From Pseudomonadota bacterium (GTDB taxonomy: Bacteria; Pseudomonadota; Alphaproteobacteria; Rickettsiales; Rickettsiaceae): DNA of 5,172 bases. Positions within the stretch are counted from its first letter, which is position 1. Every line of letters begins with the position of its first letter. Under the pieces are notes generated by a model. That model worked only from the letters and a program-made list of their open reading frames with translations. It searched no databases and was not told the DNA's origin. Below are positions 1 to 5,172 of the stretch, piece after piece. The translations under genes were made by a program, and so were the position numbers. The stretch spans positions 1 to 5,172 of the forward strand of contig JAJZHL010000088.1 in the NCBI GenBank assembly GCA_021804505.1, written 5' to 3'.

Positions 1-1
1 G

Positions 2-763
2 TGGATAGGTGGTCTTTCTAACCTCAAAACAGCATGTCACGGTTTAGAAAAGCAAAATAAATGTAGCGAATATAAATTTATCAGTGGGCATTTCCCGTAT
101 GGAGCTGATAAGTACTTAAATAACGAATATAAATACATTACATTAATACGCGAACCTATAGAAAGGGAGCTTTCAGCGGTAAATTTTGATTATCAGAGTG
201 GTTACGTTGTAGACAAAAAAACGGCTCTGAAAATGCTTTTTTCTACTATGATTGATAATCCGCAGACCAGGCTAATCGCAGGCGAGAGCTATATGTCTGG
301 AAAGTGTAATGGGGATACTTTAGAGGTGGCTAAGAAAAATTTAGCACGTGACTACATTCTAGTCGGTGTTACTGAGGATACCAATACCTTTACCCAAGCT
401 TTAATTACAATTTTGGGTAATGAGCCAGTAGCTATTGGCAAAGCCCAGGTTACCCAAGATAAAGTAGTTATAGATTTATCAGGAAAGGAGCGTAAAGCAT
501 TATTACGCAAACATAAGTATGATGCTGAATTATATAAGTACGCTAAGGAACTTTGGGAAGGGTGGAAAAAAGCTAATATTATAGGGAATGTTCCAATACA
601 ATATGACCAAAAAATATTAACAATAATGCCTAATTTTGCTGCTACTCATCAGGCTGTTTATATGACTCCTCCAGAAATAGCTAAGTATAATTCATCCTAT
701 ACAGATGACGAAATTATTATGATTAAGCAAAATCATAATAATGTAGATCATGTTAATAAGTAA
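2..763 (+). CDS. Sulfotransferase family protein (Sulfotransfer_2-like), 5' end cut off by the window
   Basis: Frame 2 is open from the first bases of the window to a TAA at 761-763, giving 253 residues with the N-terminus missing. Numbering from the first visible residue, the signals are SGHFPYG (28-34), then LIREPIERELS (48-58), which fits the RxPxxRxxS type 3'-phosphate binding motif for the PAPS donor, then NPQTRLIAG (86-94) and NLARDYILVGVTED (113-126), and ELYKYAKELW near residue 180. This order is typical of the sulfotransferase family that includes heparan sulfate 2-O-sulfotransferases. Such enzymes move sulfate from PAPS to a sugar or other hydroxyl; the acceptor cannot be told here. 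The N-terminal PKTAGT-like loop that binds the 5'-phosphosulfate should lie upstream of the window and cannot be checked. An internal ATG at 233 would remove both the SGH and RxP motifs, so it is not the true start. The gene converges on the carbonic anhydrase gene. Confidence 0.8.
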   Translation, partial: WIGGLSNLKTACHGLEKQNKCSEYKFISGHFPYGADKYLNNEYKYITLIREPIERELSAVNFDYQSGYVVDKKTALKMLFSTMIDNPQTRLIAGESYMSGKCNGDTLEVAKKNLARDYILVGVTEDTNTFTQALITILGNEPVAIGKAQVTQDKVVIDLSGKERKALLRKHKYDAELYKYAKELWEGWKKANIIGNVPIQYDQKILTIMPNFAATHQAVYMTPPEIAKYNSSYTDDEIIMIKQNHNNVDHVNK

Positions 764-920
764 GGGTTGAAAACAGTAAATAAGCGATCTTGCTGCATGG
801 CTAATATCGCGTAATTGCTAAGAAGTTACTCTTCTGAAGCAATCCACGGGCCACTGACTGAATTGAATCACCACACTGATGTCTTTGGTCGCTGGCCATG
901 TCTCTAAAAGTGCGAAACCC
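764..920. repeat. Palindrome-rich convergent spacer
   Basis: This 157-base spacer separates two convergent genes and holds three inverted repeats one after another. The first is GCGAT (784-788) with ATCGC (806-810). The second and best is ATTGCT-A-AGAAG (814-825) with CTTCT-GA-AGCAAT (831-843), which pairs 11 bp around a 5-nt loop. The third is GGCCACTGAC (849-858) with GTCGCTGGCC (888-897), matching at 8 of 10 positions. None is followed by a clear T-run on either strand, so these are not textbook intrinsic terminators, although they could end transcripts from both sides. The ATTGC...GAAGCAATCC pattern resembles dispersed palindromic repeats of Rickettsiales; that resemblance is from memory. 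No coding region is seen. Confidence 0.55.
814..843. repeat. 30-base imperfect palindrome
   Basis: ATTGCT and AGAAG on the left pair with CTTCT and AGCAAT on the right, separated by a 1x2 internal bulge and a TTACT loop. It lies midway between the convergent sulfotransferase and carbonic anhydrase genes. It may act as a two-way transcript end or be the core of a dispersed repeat; the lack of a U-tract favours the latter. Confidence 0.5.
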
Positions 921-1640
921 CTATTCCACACCTATTTTTACATGATTCATCCCTTTGAAATAGCTGCTTTCACTAATAACTTTAGGATCTTTTTCGCCAT
1001 TAAGGTTAACAACTATCAAACGACTGTAACCTTGCTTATATTCATTTTTAAAATCGTAGACAGCTCCTATAACTACAAGGGATTTGTCCTGTACTTCTTC
1101 TTTGAAGTGTTTTAGAGCAGTGTCTACCTGATTATGTACGTTAAGGATAACGCCGTTTTTCTTAGTAATTCCTTCAGGAAAATCAAAAGTATGAAGCTCC
1201 TTACGAAGAGCTTTAGGTTTGTGTTTATAATCCCCAAGCGCAGCACCTACCGCTCCGCAATCCACATGTCCGATGATAAGCAGTACTGGTGTATGCAAAT
1301 ACCGTACCCCATATTTCACTGATCCTAAGGTGGTTTCAATTTGGTTACCTATGTTTCTGATATAAAAGAGGTTGTTAACGGGGGTGCTATCTATAGTATC
1401 GCTTTGTACTCTAGAATCTGAGCAGCTGACTACTGTAGCTAGCGGTGTTTGACCATCTTGAATTGTTGCCAGTTCAGAAGTAAGATGCTTTTTTATATGA
1501 CGGGAATTTTCATCAAAGATGCCTTGTAAAAATGCTCGAGCATCTTGTTGAACATGCTCCTCTTCTTTATTAGCGTCAGTATGGGCAAAAATGCTAGTAG
1601 TAAAAAATACAATAGCAAGGAATGTAGTAATATTTTTCAT
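921..1640 (-). CDS. Beta-class carbonic anhydrase with signal peptide (periplasmic)
   Basis: Predicted zinc enzyme that interconverts CO2 and bicarbonate; 239 residues. The beta-class metal site is complete: CSDSR with Cys73, Asp75 and Arg77, and HVDC with His125 and Cys128, in the context LLIIGHVDCGAVGAAL, followed by a region ending YDFKNEY. Residues 1-19 form a signal peptide: Lys2, a hydrophobic stretch (ITTFLAIVFFTTSIF) and a likely cleavage after IFA19. The mature enzyme should therefore act in the periplasm, as some proteobacterial beta-carbonic anhydrases do. The ATG at 1638-1640 is preceded by AAGGA, about 6 nt upstream (minus strand), and begins exactly at the signal peptide, which supports this start. 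The gene lies 370 bases downstream of tsf on the same strand, with a repeat in between, so it probably has its own promoter. Family confidence is high; export is a prediction from sequence. Confidence 0.93.
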   Translation of the reverse strand: MKNITTFLAIVFFTTSIFAHTDANKEEEHVQQDARAFLQGIFDENSRHIKKHLTSELATIQDGQTPLATVVSCSDSRVQSDTIDSTPVNNLFYIRNIGNQIETTLGSVKYGVRYLHTPVLLIIGHVDCGAVGAALGDYKHKPKALRKELHTFDFPEGITKKNGVILNVHNQVDTALKHFKEEVQDKSLVVIGAVYDFKNEYKQGYSRLIVVNLNGEKDPKVISESSYFKGMNHVKIGVE

Positions 1641-1820
1641 TAGATCCTTATATGTATAACTGTTTATATTGTGTAATAATAAGCGTATACATTTTCAGGA
1701 ATTTTACAATATTATTTCTACTATCAGTCTATTAAAACCTAAAGCACAAAGTTATTTTTGCACAGGGGTGTTTGTTGTAGCGAATTTTAGTGTGGGAAGG
1801 ATTTGTATGGTTAGAGATGA
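1641..1820. other. Upstream region of the carbonic anhydrase gene, no gene seen
   Basis: This AT-rich stretch is the left half of the 370-base gap between tsf and the carbonic anhydrase gene. On the minus strand it should hold the promoter and short leader of the carbonic anhydrase gene. TATACA/TATAAA-like hexamers exist within 50 bases of the start, but none has a convincing -35 partner at the right distance, so no promoter is called. The 65-codon plus-strand open frame that overlaps here has no recognisable content and no good ribosome binding site. Confidence 0.4.
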
Positions 1821-1986
1821 TGTCATTCCTGTCTCTTATGTCATTCGAGCTATGGCGGGGATCTAGTAGCTAATTGAAGCCAATAGATCATCGCTATTTT
1901 CTCATATTGTCATTTCAGCAGGTCCAAAAACTAATCCATAATTTAGCTGATATGTTTACTGGATTCCTGCCTCCGCAGGAATGACA
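1821..1986. repeat. Composite palindromic repeat element, copy A
   Basis: A 166-base non-coding element bounded by a perfect 10-base inverted repeat, TGTCATTCCT (1821-1830) and AGGAATGACA (1977-1986). Inside, 1839-1866 matches 3017-3044 of copy B at 23 of 28 positions, and 1958-1986 matches 3057-3085 at 26 of 29. The right end folds into a perfect 8-bp hairpin, ATTCCTGC-CTCC-GCAGGAAT (1963-1982). A further TGTCATTTCAGCAGG unit at 1908-1922 suggests that several repeat units are nested. It begins 24 bases after the tsf stop codon, in the direction of tsf transcription. No T-run follows the hairpin, so it is not a classic terminator. No clear target-site duplication is visible. Confidence 0.75.
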
Positions 1987-2010
1987 TAGAATGTTCTAAA
2001 TGACCTTCTG

Positions 2011-2928
2011 TTAACTCTGCATAACTGCTGCGACTTCATCAGCAAAGTTTTTCTCTTCCTGCTTGATACCTTCGCCAAGTTCATATCTGATAAAACCAGT
2101 AATTTTGATAGGAGAGCCTAGTTCCTTTGCAGCATTCTCGATAACTTCGGCAACTCTTAGCTTGTCGTCAAATAAGAAATTTTGTTCAAGCAAGACCACT
2201 TCTGCAAAAAACTTCCTGATCCTTCCTTCCACCATTTTCTCAATAATATTATCTGGCTTACCGGATGCCTTAGATTGCTCGAAAAATATACTTTTTTCTC
2301 GTTCCACTAGAGCTGGATCTAGACTTGTGGTATCTAGGCTATAAGGATTGTTTGCTGCTATGTGTACTGCAATTTTCTCTCCTAATTCTCTTAACTTAGC
2401 TTTATTGTTAGTGTTAGAGTCTAGGCCAACTAGCACAGAGATTTTACCCATTCCTGGAGTCACGTGATTGTGGACGTAAGAAGCGACAATCCCACTATCA
2501 ACTTTTAATACAGCAGCACGTCTTAGAGATAGGTTCTCTCCTATTGTTGCAATATGCTCAATTATTTCATCAGTTACCGTCTTACCGCTAGCGGCTTTTG
2601 CTAATTTTAGCTCTTCCACGCCCTCGTGCTGTAAGGCTAAATCGGCAATATTATTTACTAATTTCTGGAAAGTATCGTTTCTTGCCACGAAATCTGTTTC
2701 TGAATTTACTTCAATAATAGATCCAATATTGTCTTTGATACTTACTGCTGTTAAACCCTCAGCAGCAATTCTATCTGCCTTTTTTGCTGCGGCTGATAAC
2801 CCTTTTGTCCTAAGCCAATCGACTGCTGCTTCAAATGCTCCATTTGTTTCAATTAGGGCCTTTTTGCAATCCATCATCCCAGCGCCGGTTTTCTCTCTTA
2901 ATTTTTTTACATCTTCTGCATTTATCAT
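2011..2928 (-). CDS. tsf: Translation elongation factor Ts
   Basis: EF-Ts is the cytoplasmic nucleotide exchange factor that releases GDP from EF-Tu. The protein has 305 residues, slightly longer than the E. coli form (283). The N-terminal UBA-like domain carries [16 protein letters not shown] (10-25). The core follows with [10 protein letters not shown] (76-85), where Asp79-Phe80 is the pair that inserts near the Mg site of EF-Tu, then [20 protein letters not shown] (150-169), HIAANNP (189-195) and [19 protein letters not shown] (223-241) with LLEQNF just after. The ATG at 2926-2928 has a purine-rich AGAGGAAAG upstream at proper spacing. It follows rpsB on the same strand, the usual pairing, but is separated from it by 167 bases containing repeat copy B. 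Downstream lie repeat copy A and a carbonic anhydrase gene, not pyrH or frr. Confidence 0.98.
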   Translation of the reverse strand: MINAEDVKKLREKTGAGMMDCKKALIETNGAFEAAVDWLRTKGLSAAAKKADRIAAEGLTAVSIKDNIGSIIEVNSETDFVARNDTFQKLVNNIADLALQHEGVEELKLAKAASGKTVTDEIIEHIATIGENLSLRRAAVLKVDSGIVASYVHNHVTPGMGKISVLVGLDSNTNNKAKLRELGEKIAVHIAANNPYSLDTTSLDPALVEREKSIFFEQSKASGKPDNIIEKMVEGRIRKFFAEVVLLEQNFLFDDKLRVAEVIENAAKELGSPIKITGFIRYELGEGIKQEEKNFADEVAAVMQS

Positions 2929-2995
2929 GTTCTTTCCTCTTAAGCACCAATTATTTTAAAAATATAATCCTATTATTTAACCTGTTTTGCTGCAC

Positions 2996-3085
2996 TGTCA
3001 TCCGTGCCTATTTTTTTGTCATTCTAGCTACGGCTGGAATCCAGAGAATTTTACAGACTAGATTCCTGCCTACGCAGGAATGGCA
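2996..3085. repeat. Composite palindromic repeat element, copy B, in the rpsB-tsf spacer
   Basis: Its core (3017-3085) contains two adjacent hairpins of like design: ATTCTAGC-TACG-GCTGGAAT (3021-3040, one G-T pair) and ATTCCTGC-CTAC-GCAGGAAT (3062-3081, perfect). The outer ends, GTCATTC and GAATGGC, form an imperfect inverted repeat. A degenerate TGTCATCCGTGCCT unit at 2996-3009 precedes the core, just as TGTCATTCCTGTCT precedes the matching core in copy A, so both copies share a compound layout. It lies 11 bases after the rpsB stop codon in the direction of transcription. On the minus strand no U-tract follows the hairpins; the T-run at 3011-3017 is on the plus strand before the hairpin. It could affect the rpsB-to-tsf transcript ratio or mRNA stability. 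Confidence 0.75.
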
Positions 3086-3095
3086 AGCAGAAATT

Positions 3096-3986
3096 TTATT
3101 CACTATCCTTTTGTTTAGTAGTCTCGTCTGCTACTGCTAATTCAGTTTCAAAATCATTTGAGCCTTCTGTTTTTCCTTCAGAGGCTTTAGAAAATTTCTT
3201 GGTGGTTTTTAATTTAGAAACTCCTTTTATATTACTGCTCTTTTCATCAGGAGCAGCAACACTTCCAATGTCAACACCAGAAGCTGTAAGCGCTTCTTCT
3301 ATACCAGCAAGTACTGCATCAGCAAAAAGGCTGCAATATAATCTGATGGATCTAATAGCATCATCATTACCAGGAACCGGATAATCTATGTTATCTGGAT
3401 CAGAGTTTGTATCCACAATTGCCACTATAGGAATACCTAATTTTACTGCTTCCTGAATTGCTAGATGCTCTTTATTGGTATCAATTATTACCAACAAATT
3501 TGGCTTTGTATTAATATTTCTAATCCCACCTAATGATCTGAGGAGCTTATCCTTTTTACGAGTCATTTCTAGAATTTCTTTCTTCGTGTAGACAGAATAC
3601 TCTTCTTCATTGCCTAGAATTTTCTCAAGATGGTCAAGCTTTTTGATTGACTCAGAAATGGTGCCCCAGTTTGTAAGCATTCCACCTAGCCATCTATGAT
3701 TCACGTAATACTGTCCGCATTTTTCTGCATATTCAGCAATTACGTCACTTGCTTGTACTTTAGTACTTACAAACAATATTTTACCGTTTTTCTTAGCAGT
3801 CTCATAAATTACGTTAAGTGCAACTTGTATTAGAGCAGCAGTTTGCTGTAAATCGATTACATGCACATCATCTCTTATACCATAAATATATGGTGCCATT
3901 TTTGGATTCCAGCGGGAAGTTTTATGACCAAAATGCACCCCAGCATCAAGTAATTCTCTAACGTTAACAGTATTTACTTTAGACAT
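3096..3986 (-). CDS. rpsB: 30S ribosomal protein S2
   Basis: S2 is a component of the small ribosomal subunit. The protein has 296 residues. The family signatures are clear: [19 protein letters not shown] (12-30) with PYIYGIR after it, [16 protein letters not shown] (95-110), [20 protein letters not shown] (161-180), and [20 protein letters not shown] (183-202) leading into [12 protein letters not shown]. The fold is complete by about residue 240. The last 50 or so residues are a Lys/Glu/Ser/Thr-rich low-complexity tail absent from the 241-residue E. coli protein. The ATG at 3984-3986 is preceded by a strong AAGGAG (3993-3998, minus strand) at 6 nt, fixing the start. It is the first gene after a good promoter at 4128-4156 and is followed by tsf. 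Confidence 0.98.
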   Translation of the reverse strand: MSKVNTVNVRELLDAGVHFGHKTSRWNPKMAPYIYGIRDDVHVIDLQQTAALIQVALNVIYETAKKNGKILFVSTKVQASDVIAEYAEKCGQYYVNHRWLGGMLTNWGTISESIKKLDHLEKILGNEEEYSVYTKKEILEMTRKKDKLLRSLGGIRNINTKPNLLVIIDTNKEHLAIQEAVKLGIPIVAIVDTNSDPDNIDYPVPGNDDAIRSIRLYCSLFADAVLAGIEEALTASGVDIGSVAAPDEKSSNIKGVSKLKTTKKFSKASEGKTEGSNDFETELAVADETTKQKDSE

Positions 3987-4121
3987 TTAAATCTCCTTAT
4001 TATGTGTTAGTTATGTATTCTCCTATATTTGTATAGGGATACCCTCCGCAAGAGTTTGAGACCAAGATATTGGACTAACCACTTTCTGCTCTTGCGTGTG
4101 AATTTTGCTTATTTGTCAAGC
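3987..4121 (-). promoter_or_regulatory. Structured leader of rpsB
   Basis: If transcription starts about 7 bases past the -10 box, the rpsB mRNA has a leader of about 135 nt. Hairpin I is closed by a perfect 8-bp stem, CGCAAGAG (4096-4089) with CTCTTGCG (4054-4047). Within its loop is an AG-U-CCAA stem closed by UAUC and UUGG-U-CU. Hairpin II is CCTATA-CAAA-TATAGG (4037-4022), extended by flanking GTAT/ATAC pairs. The Shine-Dalgarno AAGGAG lies about 25 nt after hairpin II. In E. coli, S2 represses rpsB-tsf through its leader, so an autogenous control site is plausible here. That role is inference; the pairings are seen in the sequence. Confidence 0.5.
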
Positions 4122-4127
4122 GAGTAC

Positions 4128-4156
4128 ATTATATCTCCATCTATGAGTCTTTGCAA
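4128..4156 (-). promoter_or_regulatory. Sigma-70-type promoter for rpsB-tsf
   Basis: On the minus strand a -35 box TTGCAA (4156-4151, 4 of 6 to consensus) and a perfect -10 box TATAAT (4133-4128) are separated by exactly 17 bases. The promoter begins only 9 bases after the ubiA stop codon and points at rpsB, so rpsB-tsf can be transcribed independently of ubiA. Confidence 0.65.
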
Positions 4157-4164
4157 TATCAGAT

Positions 4165-5016
4165 TTAGAAAATATCAATTTGCGCAGATACTAAGATTAA
4201 TCCCACGTAGTTATTATTTTTAAATCTGTCAAGGCAGTTATAAGGGTCAGCAATATCTAGGGTAAACACTTGCCAAATTAATGAACAACAGGCAAAAAAT
4301 ATGTCAAGATAACCAATATGGTGCTTCGCTATTCGATTGGCAATAATGAATAATATAATAAAGATCGCATAATAAGAATATAAATGCAGTTTATAATCCT
4401 TGTGTTCTAAGAACAAAGCCATAGATTTAACTTTAATCTCTTTATCATCATTAAGATCCATAAATCCATAGATAGTATCGTATGCAATAGTCCAAAAGCA
4501 ACAGGCTATATACATAATAAATGATGCTAGAGAAACTCTATCTATTATTGCACTACTGCCTATCAATGCGCCGAAATTAAATGTTAGGCCTAAAAAGACT
4601 TGGGGTAAGTTAATGATTCTTTTCATTAATGGGTATAAAACAATCAGGATGAAAGCAAGTAACCCAAGGTAAATCGAGGTTTTGTTTAGAGATAATAAAA
4701 TTGCTAAGGAACAGGATAATAGCAACCCTAGTAAAACTAGTGCTTCCTTTATACTTAATGCACCGCTTGCTAGTGGCCTATCTTTTGTTCTTACAACATG
4801 TTTATCATAGTCTTTGTCAAAAATATCATTGATTATGCAGCCAGCTGATCTAGTGATGACACTAGCTATAAAAAATAGCATTAGCCATTTGACCGTATCT
4901 ACCATGGAGGAGTTGGTGAGTAGTACTCCAAAACAGGCGGGGAAGAATACTAACAAATAGCCAGTTGGATTCTGTAGTCTCATCAATTTTATGCTTAAGA
5001 AGATTTTGTTTGGCAT
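4165..5016 (-). CDS. ubiA: 4-hydroxybenzoate polyprenyltransferase
   Basis: Integral membrane enzyme that attaches a polyprenyl chain to 4-hydroxybenzoate in ubiquinone synthesis. From the ATG at 5014-5016 it has 283 residues, close to the E. coli length. Both Asp-rich motifs that hold Mg-diphosphate are present: NDIFDKDYDKHVVRTKDRP (63-81) and YDTIYGFMDLNDDKEIKVKS (179-198). The rest is hydrophobic, with about eight or nine membrane segments, including WLMLFFIASVI and YLGLLAFILIVLYPL. The C-terminal LDIADP...CLDRFKNNNYVGLIL is typical of proteobacterial UbiA. A TTG at 5044-5046 in the same frame would add 10 residues (293 aa). The ATG is preferred because MPNKIFLSIKLMRLQNPTGY matches the usual short lead-in to the first membrane helix. 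Neither start has a clear Shine-Dalgarno. It diverges from the synthetase gene on its right. Confidence 0.93.
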   Translation of the reverse strand: MPNKIFLSIKLMRLQNPTGYLLVFFPACFGVLLTNSSMVDTVKWLMLFFIASVITRSAGCIINDIFDKDYDKHVVRTKDRPLASGALSIKEALVLLGLLLSCSLAILLSLNKTSIYLGLLAFILIVLYPLMKRIINLPQVFLGLTFNFGALIGSSAIIDRVSLASFIMYIACCFWTIAYDTIYGFMDLNDDKEIKVKSMALFLEHKDYKLHLYSYYAIFIILFIIANRIAKHHIGYLDIFFACCSLIWQVFTLDIADPYNCLDRFKNNNYVGLILVSAQIDIF

Positions 5017-5025
5017 TATTGTAAC

Positions 5026-5060
5026 TATAATATATCTTGGGATCAAACTAACTATATAAT
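5026..5060 (+). promoter_or_regulatory. Possible promoter elements for the synthetase gene
   Basis: Two perfect TATAAT hexamers lie on the plus strand, at 5026-5031 and 5055-5060, upstream of the ATG at 5067. Neither has a good -35 box at 16-18 bases, and in such AT-rich DNA TATAAT can arise by chance. The second would place the start of transcription at or next to the ATG. The promoter of ubiA must lie in the same short stretch on the other strand, but no single site stands out. Confidence 0.25.
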
Positions 5061-5066
5061 CTAATT

Positions 5067-5172
5067 ATGACAGAATTTCCAAAGAATTATGACTTTAGTA
5101 TAAGTGAAAAAAAATGGCAAAAATTTTGGCAGGAACAGAAAATTTATCTGTGGGATAAAAATGAAGCTAGAG
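5067..5172 (+). CDS. valS: Valyl-tRNA synthetase, N-terminal fragment (3' end outside window)
   Basis: An ATG at 5067-5069 opens a frame of 35 codons that runs off the window edge without a stop. It begins MTEFPKNYDFSISEKKWQKF, followed by WQEQKIYLWDKNEAR. The pattern of a short N-terminus ending in E-x-KWQ-x-xW-x-E-x-x-I-Y is that of class I synthetases for Val, Leu or Ile just before the first catalytic domain. The opening EFPKxY and the WQEQKIY context fit the Rickettsiales ValS form best, judged from memory. The HIGH motif that would confirm the class lies beyond the window. No Shine-Dalgarno is seen before the ATG. It is divergent from ubiA. Confidence 0.72.
   Translation, partial: MTEFPKNYDFSISEKKWQKFWQEQKIYLWDKNEAR

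Noticed and set aside
879..1322. Plus-strand open frames at 879-1115 and 1134-1322
   Set aside because: They lie almost wholly antisense to the well-supported carbonic anhydrase gene and show no protein signature.
1669..1866. Plus-strand open frame of 65 codons between the carbonic anhydrase gene and tsf
   Set aside because: No recognisable protein features and no ribosome binding site, and its end runs into repeat copy A.
1963..1982. 8-bp hairpin after tsf as an intrinsic terminator
   Set aside because: On the minus strand it is not followed by a U-tract, and the same hairpin recurs in copy B inside the operon, so a repeat explains it better.
2991..3017. GCAC...GTGC followed by a T-run on the plus strand, resembling an intrinsic terminator
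   Set aside because: The stem is only 4 bp, and no plus-strand gene ends nearby for it to serve; the T-run more likely belongs to the repeat junction.
1821..3085. The repeats as a CRISPR array
   Set aside because: Only two copies over 1 kb apart, with a whole gene between them and unequal interiors; no regular spacing.
2063..3384. Plus-strand open frames opposite tsf and rpsB
   Set aside because: They are antisense to two highly conserved genes and their translations look like shadow sequence.
4029..4223. Plus-strand open frame of 64 codons across the rpsB leader
   Set aside because: It covers the promoter and hairpins of rpsB and the 3' end of ubiA; no family resemblance and no Shine-Dalgarno.
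5044..5046. TTG as the start codon of ubiA
   Set aside because: It would add 10 residues not expected from family length, and no Shine-Dalgarno supports it; the ATG 30 bases further in fits better.

Overview
This 5.2 kb window is AT-rich and carries housekeeping genes whose protein sequences look like those of Rickettsiales (Alphaproteobacteria), most likely a Rickettsiaceae-type obligate intracellular bacterium. The evidence is the family resemblance of UbiA, S2, EF-Ts and the first residues of ValS, the low GC, and short palindromic repeats of the 'GATTCCTGCCTACGCAGGAAT' type, which from memory are common between genes in this order. The genus cannot be fixed from the window.

Layout from left to right: (1) the 3' part of a plus-strand sulfotransferase gene (2-763), whose start lies outside the window; (2) a palindrome-rich convergent spacer (764-920); (3) a minus-strand exported beta-class carbonic anhydrase (921-1640); (4) a 370-base spacer whose right half is a composite palindromic repeat (1821-1986); (5) minus-strand tsf (2011-2928); (6) a 167-base spacer holding a second, shorter copy of the same repeat (about 2996-3085); (7) minus-strand rpsB (3096-3986); (8) a structured leader with a good promoter (3987-4164); (9) minus-strand ubiA (4165 to about 5016); (10) the first 35 codons of a plus-strand aminoacyl-tRNA synthetase, probably valS, from 5067 to the window edge.

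The core is the rpsB-tsf translation pair. It is read leftward from a promoter just after the ubiA stop, through a roughly 135-nt leader with two hairpins that may be a control site. ubiA (ubiquinone synthesis) and valS diverge from a very short shared spacer of about 50 bases. The two left-hand genes, a sulfotransferase and a periplasmic carbonic anhydrase, are accessory-type genes for an intracellular bacterium. They converge on each other and lie where pyrH-frr often follows tsf in other bacteria.

No CRISPR array, tRNA, rRNA, transposase or recognisable new defence system was found. The items most worth a second look are the shared composite repeat placed after both rpsB and tsf, the rpsB leader, and the sulfotransferase.
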